From positions 1 through 43,960 of the forward strand of contig REBU01000048.1 in NCBI GenBank assembly GCA_007692585.1: 43,960 nucleotides of DNA, in the 5' to 3' direction. Below are positions 25,564-33,208 of this stretch, one piece after another. Both the position numbers and the translations under genes were made by a program. Source of the stretch: Paracoccaceae bacterium (GTDB taxonomy: Bacteria; Pseudomonadota; Alphaproteobacteria; Rhodobacterales; Rhodobacteraceae). The notes under the pieces were generated by a model, which was not told the origin of the DNA, ran no database searches, and worked only from the letters and a program-made list of their open reading frames with translations. The stretch's first letter is position 1. Every line of letters starts with the position of its first letter.

Positions 25564-25571
25564 TGTATACA
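25564..25571. promoter_or_regulatory. TGTATACA palindrome, putative GntR operator, site 6
   Basis: A perfect TGTATACA lies between the TRAP system 2 dctM stop and gntR, upstream of the chosen gntR start. With site 5 it gives the gntR gene its own pair of sites, consistent with autoregulation. Confidence 0.65.
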
Positions 25572-25602
25572 GAGCCCCCCATGTCACGCCCGGACAGGAC
25601 CG

Positions 25603-26913
25603 TCAGCGCCGGCTTGCAACCAGATCCGGCAGGAACAATACCAGCGAGGGAATAGCGACAATCAGCGCGATCACCACCAGATCCGCAAGGATGAAGGGCA
25701 GCACGCCGCGAAACACGTCCGTCACCATGACATAGCGGCTCGCAACATTCTTGATGACGAAAACATTCATCCCTACCGGAGGCGTGATCATGCCCACTTC
25801 CAGCAGCTTGACGACCAGAACGCCGAACCACACCAGACTGAGCCCCTCGGCGCTGACCAGCGGCAGGAAAATCGGCAAGGTCACCAACATGGCTCCGAAG
25901 GGCTCCATGAATGTCCCAAGCACCAGATAGATGCAAATGATTATGAGCAGCACGACCATCATGCTCAGCCCGGTATCGCTGACGAAGGACGAAATCAGGT
26001 TTGAGACGCCGGAGATGCCCAGAAACCGCGTGAACATGGTCGCGCCGATCCCGATGATCAGCAAAGAGCTTGTGGTAATGACAGTCTCGGTCAGGGACCG
26101 GCGGATGACCGTGCCGGTCAACCTGCCCATGGCCGCTGCAATCACCACAGTACCGAAAGCCCCGACCGCGCCAGCCTGTGTCGCCGTGAAGAACCCCGAG
26201 AACAAGCCCCCGAAGACAATGATCACCAGAAGAACAATCGGCGCGACCTGCCGTAATGCCTGCCACGGATCGGGCGCGTCCTGCGCGCCGCCGGGCGGGA
26301 TGATATCGGGCCGCCACCACGCGATACACAAGATGACCATGCAATAGGAAAACGCGGTCAGCAGACCGATGCTGACGCCGCCCAGAAAAACCTGCGTGAT
26401 CGAGGTTTCGGCGATCACTCCATAGATAATCATGAGGATCGAGGGCGGGATAAGCGCGCCGATCGTACCGCCTGCCGCGATACATCCTGCCGCAACGGAG
26501 GGTTTGTAGCCTGCCTTGATCATCTCGGGGATGGCGATCCGGCCCATCGCCGCGGAATTGGCCAGTGAGGAGCCGGACACCGCTGCAAATCCCGAACAGG
26601 CAAAGATCGACGAGATGGCCAACCCACCGGGCAGGCGTGCCAGAAGCGCCTTTGCGGCTTCGAACAAGCCGCCCGTCAGGCCGGTATGAAACGCGATGAA
26701 CCCCATCAGCAGGAACATCGGCACCGCGCTCATCGTCCAGCGCGCAGCAAAGGAATAGGGCGTGTTCGCCACGATCCCCAGCGCCGGGTTCCAGCCCAGC
26801 ATCGCCCAGATGCCGCCAAATGACACGATGACCAGCGCCAGCGCGACAGGCAGGCGCAGCGCGAGCAGCCCCATCAGGATCGCGACGCCCCAGAGGCCGA
26901 TTTCGACGCTCAT
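25603..26913 (-). CDS. TRAP transporter large permease (DctM), system 2
   Basis: A 436-residue DctM-family membrane protein. Typical motifs are AVSGSSLANSAAMGRIAIPE, IAAGGTIGALIPPSILMIIY and GMITPPVGMNVFVIKNVA. Its start overlaps the dctQ stop (ATGA). It is the last gene of a dctP-dctQ-dctM operon that runs toward gntR and the LigM-like gene on the same strand. The location suggests that it imports a methoxylated aromatic acid such as vanillate or syringate; this is inference from neighbours only. Confidence 0.94.
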   Translation of the reverse strand: MSVEIGLWGVAILMGLLALRLPVALALVIVSFGGIWAMLGWNPALGIVANTPYSFAARWTMSAVPMFLLMGFIAFHTGLTGGLFEAAKALLARLPGGLAISSIFACSGFAAVSGSSLANSAAMGRIAIPEMIKAGYKPSVAAGCIAAGGTIGALIPPSILMIIYGVIAETSITQVFLGGVSIGLLTAFSYCMVILCIAWWRPDIIPPGGAQDAPDPWQALRQVAPIVLLVIIVFGGLFSGFFTATQAGAVGAFGTVVIAAAMGRLTGTVIRRSLTETVITTSSLLIIGIGATMFTRFLGISGVSNLISSFVSDTGLSMMVVLLIIICIYLVLGTFMEPFGAMLVTLPIFLPLVSAEGLSLVWFGVLVVKLLEVGMITPPVGMNVFVIKNVASRYVMVTDVFRGVLPFILADLVVIALIVAIPSLVLFLPDLVASRR

Positions 26914-27440
26914 TGATCATCCCCGTCAAGCAGGCGGTCCAGCTCTGCGCGCGCATCACGCGACAACAGGACCACTGCGGTCATCGCACAGGCAAGGGTC
27001 GCAAGCGCAAAGCCTGCCGGAACCAAGAAGTGCGACGGCCAGACCGGCAGCTGGACGCTGACCAGATCAACGAAAGAGCGCGAACGCATTTCCCGCAGGG
27101 CGCGCAGCCAGGTTGCGTGCGTCAGAAGCCCGTAGACCCCAACCCCGATCAGCGCGATCAGAAAATCCGACACGCGCAAGACCGGCTTTGGCACCATGAA
27201 ATCCAGCAATTCGACCGAGATCATCTGATTGCGCATCGTTAACCAGCCCAGCGGCAGGAAGGCGACAGCAACCATGTAATAGCGCGCAACGATTTCGGGG
27301 GCCGTGTTCATCGAGATGCGGAACAGGTTCAAAAGCACCACATCGAGCGTCACATGCAGCATCATCAGCACAACAGCTGCGCCGCCGATCAGCGCGAGCA
27401 CCCGGCAGAGGCCAGCAGAAAACCTGACGAGAATGGACAT
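26910..27440 (-). CDS. TRAP transporter small permease (DctQ), system 2
   Basis: A 176-residue protein with four hydrophobic segments in the DctQ arrangement, including APEIVARYYMVAVAFLPLGW followed by NQMISVELLDF, the usual middle motif. It overlaps dctM by 4 bp. It is separated from its dctP gene by 62 bp holding a strong hairpin. Confidence 0.88.
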   Translation of the reverse strand: MSILVRFSAGLCRVLALIGGAAVVLMMLHVTLDVVLLNLFRISMNTAPEIVARYYMVAVAFLPLGWLTMRNQMISVELLDFMVPKPVLRVSDFLIALIGVGVYGLLTHATWLRALREMRSRSFVDLVSVQLPVWPSHFLVPAGFALATLACAMTAVVLLSRDARAELDRLLDGDDQ

Positions 27441-27458
27441 GGGGCCACCTTGCAGAGA

Positions 27459-27483
27459 CCCTCTGACCCGGACGGTCAGAGGG
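27459..27483 (-). other. Intercistronic hairpin between dctP and dctQ, system 2
   Basis: A perfect 10-bp inverted repeat CCCTCTGACC / GGTCAGAGGG with a 5-base loop lies between the dctP stop and the dctQ start. No T-run follows. It could stabilise the dctP message or reduce read-through so that binding protein exceeds permease. System 3 and the ABC operon have hairpins at the same relative place. Confidence 0.62.
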
Positions 27484-27502
27484 AGGACGTATGAGCCGGC
27501 GC

Positions 27503-28591
27503 TCAGATACCGTAGCTTGTCAGATCGACATTGGCCCAGATTTCTTCGAAAGCGCGCTCGGACAGAGCCACGGGGTCATCGCCCAGATCATCGACAATCG
27601 TCGTCCATTTCTCGACCAGAGCAGCGAAATCAGCGGCCAGCGGGTCGGCCCCGACGCGGGTTTCCGTATCGGAGGCCGCAAATGCGTTCGAGGCTTCAAT
27701 CAGCGCGTCATCGGGTGTGATGACCTCGATCCCTGCCTCAGTCACCGCGTTGCGCGCTGCCTCGGGAAGCTGGAAACCCCAGCGATCTGTCAGCGTCGGA
27801 TTGGCCCGGTTCGCTGCGCGGACCACTGTGGCGCGCTCATCAGCGCTCAGCCCCGACCATGCGGGTTGGCTGAAGGTGAAATTCGATGTGACATGGTACG
27901 TGCCAAGCGGCACCTCGGTCACATAGCGCGCGACATCGACCAGACGGAAGGACAGCATGTCGACAATCGACGCCATCGTGCCGTCGATAGTGCCCTGATT
28001 CATGGCTTCGAACTGATCACCGACGGCAATGCTGACGGGTGTCGCGCCGAAATGCTCAGCCCAGCGCGAGAACGGCGCCCCACCCGACCGCAGGCGCAGG
28101 CCCTGCAGGTCATCTGCGGTGCGCACCGGGCTTGTGGTGATCAGCAGATAGACGTCCGAGGCACCCGCCCCCAGAAACACCATCCCTTTATTTGCGAATT
28201 CAGCCTGGCAGGGGGCGCAATTTACGACAAACTCGGTCATCGCGAGCGCCATGGCGTGCGACTCCCGGCCCAGCAGAGCCATATCTCCGGCAACATTCGT
28301 GCGCTGGAAATCGGCGGGAAAGAACAGCGGCAGCAAATTGCCGACCGTGATCAGCTCGGATTGCAGGGCATCCGGCACCTGGGTCAGCGAAACGACTTCC
28401 GGGCCGATTTTCGTCAGACTCATGCTTCCACCGCTTTCTTCTGCCAGGAACTCGGCGAAGCGGTCATACATGTAGGTTGCAGGATGCGCGGGCGATGTGC
28501 CCGCAGACCCGCGCAGGTTCTGCGCCGAAGCGGCCGATGTGATGCAGATCGCCGCAACAGCGCCCACCATGAGTGATTTTGACAGTTTCAT
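27503..28591 (-). CDS. TRAP transporter periplasmic binding protein (DctP-like), system 2
   Basis: A 362-residue solute-binding protein. The signal peptide is MKLSKSLMVGAVAAICITSA, with cleavage near SAASA before QNLRG. The mature protein has DctP-type features: SGGSMSLTKIGPEVVSLTQV, DLQGLRLRSGGAPFSRWAEH (with the conserved Arg region) and EAMNQGTIDG. GGGAGGAAAAGACC precedes the ATG at 28591; a longer open frame to 28681 has no signal-peptide logic. It starts the dctPQM operon upstream of gntR and the LigM-like gene. Ligand unknown; a phenolic acid is plausible. Confidence 0.9.
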   Translation of the reverse strand: MKLSKSLMVGAVAAICITSAASAQNLRGSAGTSPAHPATYMYDRFAEFLAEESGGSMSLTKIGPEVVSLTQVPDALQSELITVGNLLPLFFPADFQRTNVAGDMALLGRESHAMALAMTEFVVNCAPCQAEFANKGMVFLGAGASDVYLLITTSPVRTADDLQGLRLRSGGAPFSRWAEHFGATPVSIAVGDQFEAMNQGTIDGTMASIVDMLSFRLVDVARYVTEVPLGTYHVTSNFTFSQPAWSGLSADERATVVRAANRANPTLTDRWGFQLPEAARNAVTEAGIEVITPDDALIEASNAFAASDTETRVGADPLAADFAALVEKWTTIVDDLGDDPVALSERAFEEIWANVDLTSYGI

Positions 28592-28646
28592 GGTCTTTTC
28601 CTCCCGATTATTGACCGTGATTTGCCTGAGATATCGCAAGCTTCTC

Positions 28647-29177
28647 TCAGGGAAGCTCTGAGTCCGAATCCTCCAGCCCACAAAAACGGCGCAGGAGCTG
28701 GTTCAGTTGTTGCTGCTCTTGCGCGTCGAGTTGACCGCGCTCATGCTCTGCCAGACCGCCGAACAGAGCGCGGGCGCGGTCAATGGCAGCGCGTCCGGCA
28801 GGCCGGATCGACAGACAGACAGTGCGCCGGTCCCCATCGGGAATTTCCCGCGCAACAAGTGCGCGATCCTCGAACGCGCGGATGATCCGCGTCATCGCCG
28901 CCGGCTTGATGTAAAGCGCCTGCGCAAGATGCCCCTGCCGCACGCCTGGCGATTGAGCAATCATCCGCAAGATCGTGTATTCCGCAGCCGTAAGCGGCAC
29001 CGAAGCGCTGCGTTCTTCAAGCCGCTCGGAAACCTGCAGCCAGGCCATGCGCAGCAGAAAGCCCGTGTTGTGACGCAAATCGCCAAAGCTCAGAGCCTCG
29101 CCCGACTGGACCGGCTCACCGAGGCTACTCGCCGCGCACTTCGCGTGATCCGCGTGATCCGCGTTTCCCTGCATCAT
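28647..29177 (-). CDS. MarR-family regulator (downstream of the CoA synthetase)
   Basis: A 176-residue protein with a MarR winged HTH. VPLTAAEYTILRMIAQSPGV leads into the recognition part QGHLAQALYIKPAAMTRIIR (about 101-120) and the wing DGDRRTVCLSIRPAG. The N-terminal ~30 residues are extra and carry a short tandem ADHADHAK. It is transcribed toward TRAP system 2 dctP (55 bp gap) and lies 69 bp downstream of the CoA synthetase gene. It could control TRAP system 2 or its own promoter, where TTTCAnATCAAACA repeats occur. It is distinct in sequence from the MarR gene at 31813-32280. Confidence 0.87.
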   Translation of the reverse strand: MMQGNADHADHAKCAASSLGEPVQSGEALSFGDLRHNTGFLLRMAWLQVSERLEERSASVPLTAAEYTILRMIAQSPGVRQGHLAQALYIKPAAMTRIIRAFEDRALVAREIPDGDRRTVCLSIRPAGRAAIDRARALFGGLAEHERGQLDAQEQQQLNQLLRRFCGLEDSDSELP

Positions 29178-29224
29178 CCGCTCCCCATCGGTTAGACGCT
29201 TGCAAAAAGTTACAACATGAATTG

Positions 29225-29253
29225 TTTCAAATCAAACATTTTCATATCAAACA
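29225..29253. repeat. Two 14-bp near-identical direct repeats upstream of the second marR
   Basis: TTTCAAATCAAACA (29225-29238) and TTTCATATCAAACA (29240-29253) are direct repeats with one mismatch and a 15-bp period. The first also sits within a TGTTT-N6-AAACA inverted repeat (29223-29238). They lie 48-76 bp upstream of the marR start at 29177 and overlap the CoA synthetase stop. MarR operators usually have this type of symmetry, so autoregulation is a reasonable guess. Confidence 0.5.
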
Positions 29254-31046
29254 GCCTTCGCGATCTTACGTTTTACCCGAAACACTGTTTCGGTGGACGG
29301 GTCTGCATAAAGCGCCTCGGCGAGGGCCGCGTAATTGGCCCGCAAGGCACGTTGATTGAGACTGCCTTTCTCGGTGACTTCGCCCCGGTCGAAACTTGGC
29401 GCGGCTTGCAATATTGCGGCGCGCATCACACGGCTGGCAGAGCCGGTCGCAGAATGTGCCGCCTGCGTCAGGGCCGTCTCGATCGCCTTGTGCAAGGCGG
29501 GCTCATCCAGCGCCCTCGCGCGTTCTGACAACAAGAGCAACGCGCCCAGTTCCGGCTGATTTTCCCCCACGATCACCGTATCGCGGATCAGCCCCCCCAT
29601 CGCGTCGACCAGCGCTGCGCGCATGGCGCCCACTGCGACCCATGTGCCCGTGGAAAGCTTGAAATTCTCCGCCACGCGGCCATCAAAGAAAAACCCCCGG
29701 CTCAGATCGTCCGGGTCAACCGGACGCAGCGCATCGCCGAGACAATAGAAGCCCTCCTCGTCAAAAACTTCCGCTGTCTTCTCGGGATCTCCGAAATAGC
29801 CGGGCATGATGGTCGGCCCCTTGAGCCGCGCTTCCATCTTGTCACCTGTTGGCACGAGCTTCAGCGTCAGCCCGCGCGAGGGCACGCCGATATTGCCGGC
29901 CTGTTTCTGGATTTCAGTGCAGGCCAGCGCAAAAGGTGCCGTCTCGGTCGCCCCGAGCCCGGTTGCGAGCAGCACCTCACGGCCCGTAATCTCACGCCCG
30001 ATCGCAGAGAGCCGGTCCCAGGTATGCTGCGCCATCCCAGCCCCTGCGTAAAACACCATCCCCAGCCGCGCGAAGAAGGTTTGCGCGAGCGCGCGATCCT
30101 GCTCCAGCGCCTCGACGAGCATGTCGAACCCGATGGGGACATTAAAATACCAGTTGCAGGAAATCTCTCGCAAATTGCGCAGGGTTTCGTCGAATTTGCC
30201 CGGTACCGGGCGGCCATCGTCGATGTAATAGCTGCCGCCATGATAGAGCACGAGCATGAAGACCTTGTTGCCCGCAGCCGTATGGTTCCAAGGTGCCCAG
30301 TCCAGCACGACGGGCGGCTCATGGCGCAGGAACCGGTAGCAGTCGCTCATCATCGCGCCCATGGCGCACATCATCCGGTTGGTGTTGATCACTGCCTTCG
30401 GACTGCCGGTCGAGCCAGAGGTGAAGAGATACTTCACAACGCCGTCCGCCCCCAACCCGGCGCGGACCGCGCGCGCGTCAGCCGGATCCGCGCGCAGCAG
30501 CGCGTCGTAATCATCGCCCCCCGGACCAAGGCTGATGATGCACTGGCCAGGAGCGGCGATCGCGTCCAGCGCAGGGGCGAAGGCGCGAGCATCATCGGCA
30601 AAGATTGCACCGGGGCGCAGAAGCGCTGCAATCGCGCGCAGTTTGGCGTGATCCTGCGAAACCAGCGAATAGGCCGGCGACACCGCCGAAAAGGGAATGC
30701 CAACATAGATGCACCCCATCGCCAGCAAGGCATGTTCAAGGCTGTTTTGCGACAGGATGAGCAAAGGGCGCTCGGGCCCAAGGCCGCGCGCCAGAAGCGC
30801 CGCGCCAATGCGCTGCGCGGTGTCGCGGGCCTCGGAATAGCTGATACGCCGCCACTCGCCGCCCTTTTCACGACGCGCGATCCATGTCGCATCGGGCGTC
30901 TTGTCGGCCCAGTGATCCAGATAATCCGCAACCACAGGCAAATGCGCGGGCAAAGGGTCAGTCTGGCACATCAGAATGCTGCCATCTTCGCGATGGGTGA
31001 TGTCGAATTCCGGCTGCCAGAACCGCTCGGGGTCGATATGGGTCAT
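29247..31046 (-). CDS. Feruloyl/p-coumaroyl-CoA synthetase
   Basis: A ~599-residue acyl-adenylate-forming enzyme. It has the AMP-binding P-loop YLFTSGSTGSPKAV, the A5 motif LATGLGATETAP and the A7/A8 region EGFYCLGDALRPVDPDD followed by FFDGRVAENFKLSTG. The long N-terminus (ERFWQPEFDITHREDGSILM) and the overall length match the feruloyl-CoA synthase branch and not short-chain acyl-CoA synthetases. It would activate ferulate, p-coumarate or caffeate with ATP and CoA. ATG at 31046 with GAGGTGA upstream is preferred; a GTG at 31055 is possible. It lies five bases after the SDR stop, in a MarR-SDR-synthetase operon divergent from the crotonase operon. The hydroxycinnamate role is well supported by context; exact specificity is not. 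Confidence 0.88.
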   Translation of the reverse strand: MTHIDPERFWQPEFDITHREDGSILMCQTDPLPAHLPVVADYLDHWADKTPDATWIARREKGGEWRRISYSEARDTAQRIGAALLARGLGPERPLLILSQNSLEHALLAMGCIYVGIPFSAVSPAYSLVSQDHAKLRAIAALLRPGAIFADDARAFAPALDAIAAPGQCIISLGPGGDDYDALLRADPADARAVRAGLGADGVVKYLFTSGSTGSPKAVINTNRMMCAMGAMMSDCYRFLRHEPPVVLDWAPWNHTAAGNKVFMLVLYHGGSYYIDDGRPVPGKFDETLRNLREISCNWYFNVPIGFDMLVEALEQDRALAQTFFARLGMVFYAGAGMAQHTWDRLSAIGREITGREVLLATGLGATETAPFALACTEIQKQAGNIGVPSRGLTLKLVPTGDKMEARLKGPTIMPGYFGDPEKTAEVFDEEGFYCLGDALRPVDPDDLSRGFFFDGRVAENFKLSTGTWVAVGAMRAALVDAMGGLIRDTVIVGENQPELGALLLLSERARALDEPALHKAIETALTQAAHSATGSASRVMRAAILQAAPSFDRGEVTEKGSLNQRALRANYAALAEALYADPSTETVFRVKRKIAKAV

Positions 31047-31051
31047 CGCCG

Positions 31052-31813
31052 TCACCTCGGGGCCATGCGAATAGCACCATCCAGTCGGATGACTTCGCCA
31101 TTCAACATCGGGTTGGTCACGATCTGCAGCGCCAGCGCGGCAAATTCCGTTGGATCGCCCAGCCGCGATGGATAGGGCACCTGGCCGCCCAGCGACGCCT
31201 GCGCTTCAGGGGGCAGGCTGTGCAGAAGCGAGGTCAGAAAGAGGCCCGGCGCGATGGTGCAGACGCGGATCCCCTTGTCTGCGAGGTCGCGCGCCATTGG
31301 TAAAGTCATTCCCACGATGCCGCCTTTGGACGCCGCATAGGCCACCTGCCCGATCTGCCCGTCAAAGGCCGCAACAGAGGCTGTGTTGATGATAACGCCG
31401 CGCGCCTGATCCGCACCGATGGGATCGAGTGCAGCCATGATCGCTGCGGCCTGTGACGCGCAATTGAATGTGCCACCCAGATTGACCGTCACTGCCCGCA
31501 TGAACACCGCAGGGTCATGCGCCACCCCGCGCGAGACTGTCTTCGCCGCCGGGCCAATTCCGGCGCAATTGACCAGAACCCGAAGCCCGCCTTCACTGCG
31601 CAATTGCGCAAAGCCCTGCACCACACTTTCGGGATCCGCAACATCGACCCGCGCGAACAGACCGCCAAGCTCATCGGCCAGCGCGCGCCCCGCAACCTCG
31701 CTCAGGTCAAAAATCACCGGCCGCATCCCGGCCGCTGCAAGCGCACGCGCAGTTGCCGCCCCAAGACCCGAAGCGCCGCCTGTTACAACGGCCAGTTCAT
31801 CGGCGAAGATCAT
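31052..31813 (-). CDS. SDR 3-hydroxyacyl-CoA dehydrogenase-like
   Basis: A 253-residue complete short-chain dehydrogenase: cofactor motif TGGASGLG (11-18), NAG-type loop VNCAGIG, catalytic Ser in INTASVAAF and catalytic pair YAASK. It resembles type II (HSD10-like) 3-hydroxyacyl-CoA dehydrogenases. Between a hydroxycinnamoyl-CoA synthetase and a MarR gene, and across from a crotonase, it probably oxidises the 3-hydroxy-3-arylpropionyl-CoA formed by hydration to the beta-ketoacyl-CoA. That would mean a beta-oxidation-like route and not retro-aldol cleavage to an aldehyde. Its start shares a base with the marR stop (TGATG). Substrate inferred. Confidence 0.87.
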   Translation of the reverse strand: MIFADELAVVTGGASGLGAATARALAAAGMRPVIFDLSEVAGRALADELGGLFARVDVADPESVVQGFAQLRSEGGLRVLVNCAGIGPAAKTVSRGVAHDPAVFMRAVTVNLGGTFNCASQAAAIMAALDPIGADQARGVIINTASVAAFDGQIGQVAYAASKGGIVGMTLPMARDLADKGIRVCTIAPGLFLTSLLHSLPPEAQASLGGQVPYPSRLGDPTEFAALALQIVTNPMLNGEVIRLDGAIRMAPR

Positions 31814-32280
31814 CAGCTCCCATCCTCCTCATGTGCAGACCGGAACTTGCGCAGCAGCGCAAGCAGATGCGCCTGCTCGTCCCGGCTGAGCGGGGCGAGC
31901 AGCGCACGCTCATGGGCATGGACGCGCGCGAGAATGTCCGTATGCAGATCATAGCCTGCCTTTGAGGCAAGCAGCGCCTGCGAACGCCGGTCCCCGGGAA
32001 CTGCGCAGCGTTCAGCCAGCCCGCGCGCCTCCAGGTCATCAATGATCGCAACCAGCCCCGAGCGCTCTATCCCGAGCTGGCGTGCGATCTCGCTCTGAGT
32101 CAGGCCCTGCGTCTCGACAATCAACGTCAACACCGAGAACGCGCGCGGTGTCAGCACCGATTGCTCGACCTGCCTACGGAAGTCGTCGCGCACGATCATA
32201 TAGGCCCGCTTCAGGTTGTACCCGAGCAGCCGCTCGATATCCGATTCATCCTGCTCCGGAGCAGATTGCGCTTTCGCCAT
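31813..32280 (-). CDS. MarR-family regulator, hydroxycinnamate type (CouR/FerR-like)
   Basis: A 155-residue MarR protein when started at ATG 32280, which has GGAGAGGG upstream. A TTG at 32343 would add 21 residues, but that codon lies inside a palindrome and is rejected. The winged HTH shows LTPRAFSVLTLIVETQGLTQ, the recognition helix GIERSGLVAIIDDLEARGLA and the wing PGDRRSQALLA. It is the first gene of the operon with the SDR and CoA synthetase, and is divergent from the crotonase operon. CouR in Rhodopseudomonas and FerR-like proteins repress such genes until a hydroxycinnamoyl-CoA binds. The intergenic ATTGTC-N4-GACAAT palindrome is the likely operator. Confidence 0.87.
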   Translation of the reverse strand: MAKAQSAPEQDESDIERLLGYNLKRAYMIVRDDFRRQVEQSVLTPRAFSVLTLIVETQGLTQSEIARQLGIERSGLVAIIDDLEARGLAERCAVPGDRRSQALLASKAGYDLHTDILARVHAHERALLAPLSRDEQAHLLALLRKFRSAHEEDGS

Positions 32281-32328
32281 GCCAACTTGCCCTCTCCAAA
32301 ACTCCCGCAGATCCTGTTTATCAGGTAA

Positions 32329-32344
32329 ATTGTCACTCGACAAT
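32329..32344. promoter_or_regulatory. ATTGTC-N4-GACAAT palindrome, putative MarR operator
   Basis: A perfect 6+4+6 inverted repeat lies in the 123 bp between the divergent marR (32280) and crotonase (32404) start codons. Its position near the middle would let one dimer repress both operons. A second, smaller repeat CCTG-N5-CAGG is at 32313-32325. Binding is inferred. Confidence 0.6.
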
Positions 32345-32403
32345 ACTGTTTACTAGCGCAACAATATATGCATAGTGAAGGCGGAAGTGCGAAGGAGATG
32401 CGT

Positions 32404-33195
32404 ATGGATGGGTCTGCCAAAATGCTGGTCAGCTACCGATTGCAGGGCGAGGTGGCCGTCATCGGACTTAATCGCCCGTGCAAGCGCAACGCCATCTCGG
32501 ATCAGGTTGTCGATGCGCTGCATGACGCCACCGAGCGCGCCCAGAGCGAGGCGCGGGCGGCTGTCATTTATGGCGAGGGTGATCATTTCTGCGCCGGGCT
32601 TGATCTGGCCGAACACAAGGACAAACCGCTTTTTGACGCCATTCAGGGATCGCGGCGTTGGCACCGGATCTTTTCGGCCTTCGAGCGCGGCACCATCCCG
32701 TTCTTTTCGGCGCTGCATGGCGCGGTTGTGGGCGGCGGCTTCGAGCTGGCCGCTGCGACCCATGTGCGCGTGGCCGATGAAACCGCCTTTTTCGGTCTGC
32801 CCGAAGGGCAGCGTGGGATTTTCGTGGGAGGCGGCGGCTCTGTGCGCGTGGCCCGGTTGATCGGGCCTTCGCGCATGGGCGACATGATGCTGACGGGCCG
32901 GATCGTCGCGCCTGCGCAGATGGAGGCATGGGGCGGCATCTCCTATGTCGTGCCCAAAGGTCAGGCTCTGACGCACGCCATAGAGCTTGCGCGCGCAGCA
33001 GCCACCAATGCTCCGCTGTCGAATTACGCGATCCTGAATGCATTGCCCCGCATCGCCGAAATGTCGGTCGAGGACGGACTTTTCACCGAATCCATCGTCT
33101 CGGCCCTGACCTCGGAAACGCCAGAAGCCAAACAGCGCCTGCGCGATTTCCTTGAGAAACGCGCCGCGCGGCTGAAGGTGCCGGACGTATCTTGA
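32404..33195 (+). CDS. Crotonase-fold hydroxycinnamoyl-CoA hydratase (or hydratase-lyase)
   Basis: A 263-residue enoyl-CoA hydratase/isomerase family enzyme. The CoA-binding/oxyanion segments are EGDHFCAGLDLAEHK and LHGAVVGGGFELAAATHVRV; the two active-site glutamates expected for hydration appear in GGGFELA and LPEGQRG. The ATG at 32404 is chosen because AAGGAG lies six bases upstream; in-frame ATGs at 32368 and 32398 are less likely. It opens the plus-strand operon with an amidohydrolase, an acyl-CoA dehydrogenase and a TRAP transporter. It would hydrate feruloyl- or p-coumaroyl-CoA. Whether it also cleaves to vanillin plus acetyl-CoA cannot be told; the adjacent SDR favours hydration only. 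Confidence 0.85.
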   Translation: MDGSAKMLVSYRLQGEVAVIGLNRPCKRNAISDQVVDALHDATERAQSEARAAVIYGEGDHFCAGLDLAEHKDKPLFDAIQGSRRWHRIFSAFERGTIPFFSALHGAVVGGGFELAAATHVRVADETAFFGLPEGQRGIFVGGGGSVRVARLIGPSRMGDMMLTGRIVAPAQMEAWGGISYVVPKGQALTHAIELARAAATNAPLSNYAILNALPRIAEMSVEDGLFTESIVSALTSETPEAKQRLRDFLEKRAARLKVPDVS

Positions 33196-33208
33196 AGGAG
33201 GCTGCGCC

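Noticed and set aside
25544-26959. A 471-codon minus-strand frame over TRAP system 2
   Set aside because: It is out of frame with the well-supported dctM gene on the same strand and shows no TRAP motifs.
29145-29163. Short tandem repeat CGTGATCCG within the second marR
   Set aside because: It is only a duplicated nine-base unit encoding ADHADH inside the coding sequence; no structural role is evident.
32281-32343. Longer N-terminus for the MarR gene from a TTG at 32343
   Set aside because: The TTG is part of the intergenic palindrome, and an ATG at 32280 has a good ribosome binding site and the normal MarR length.
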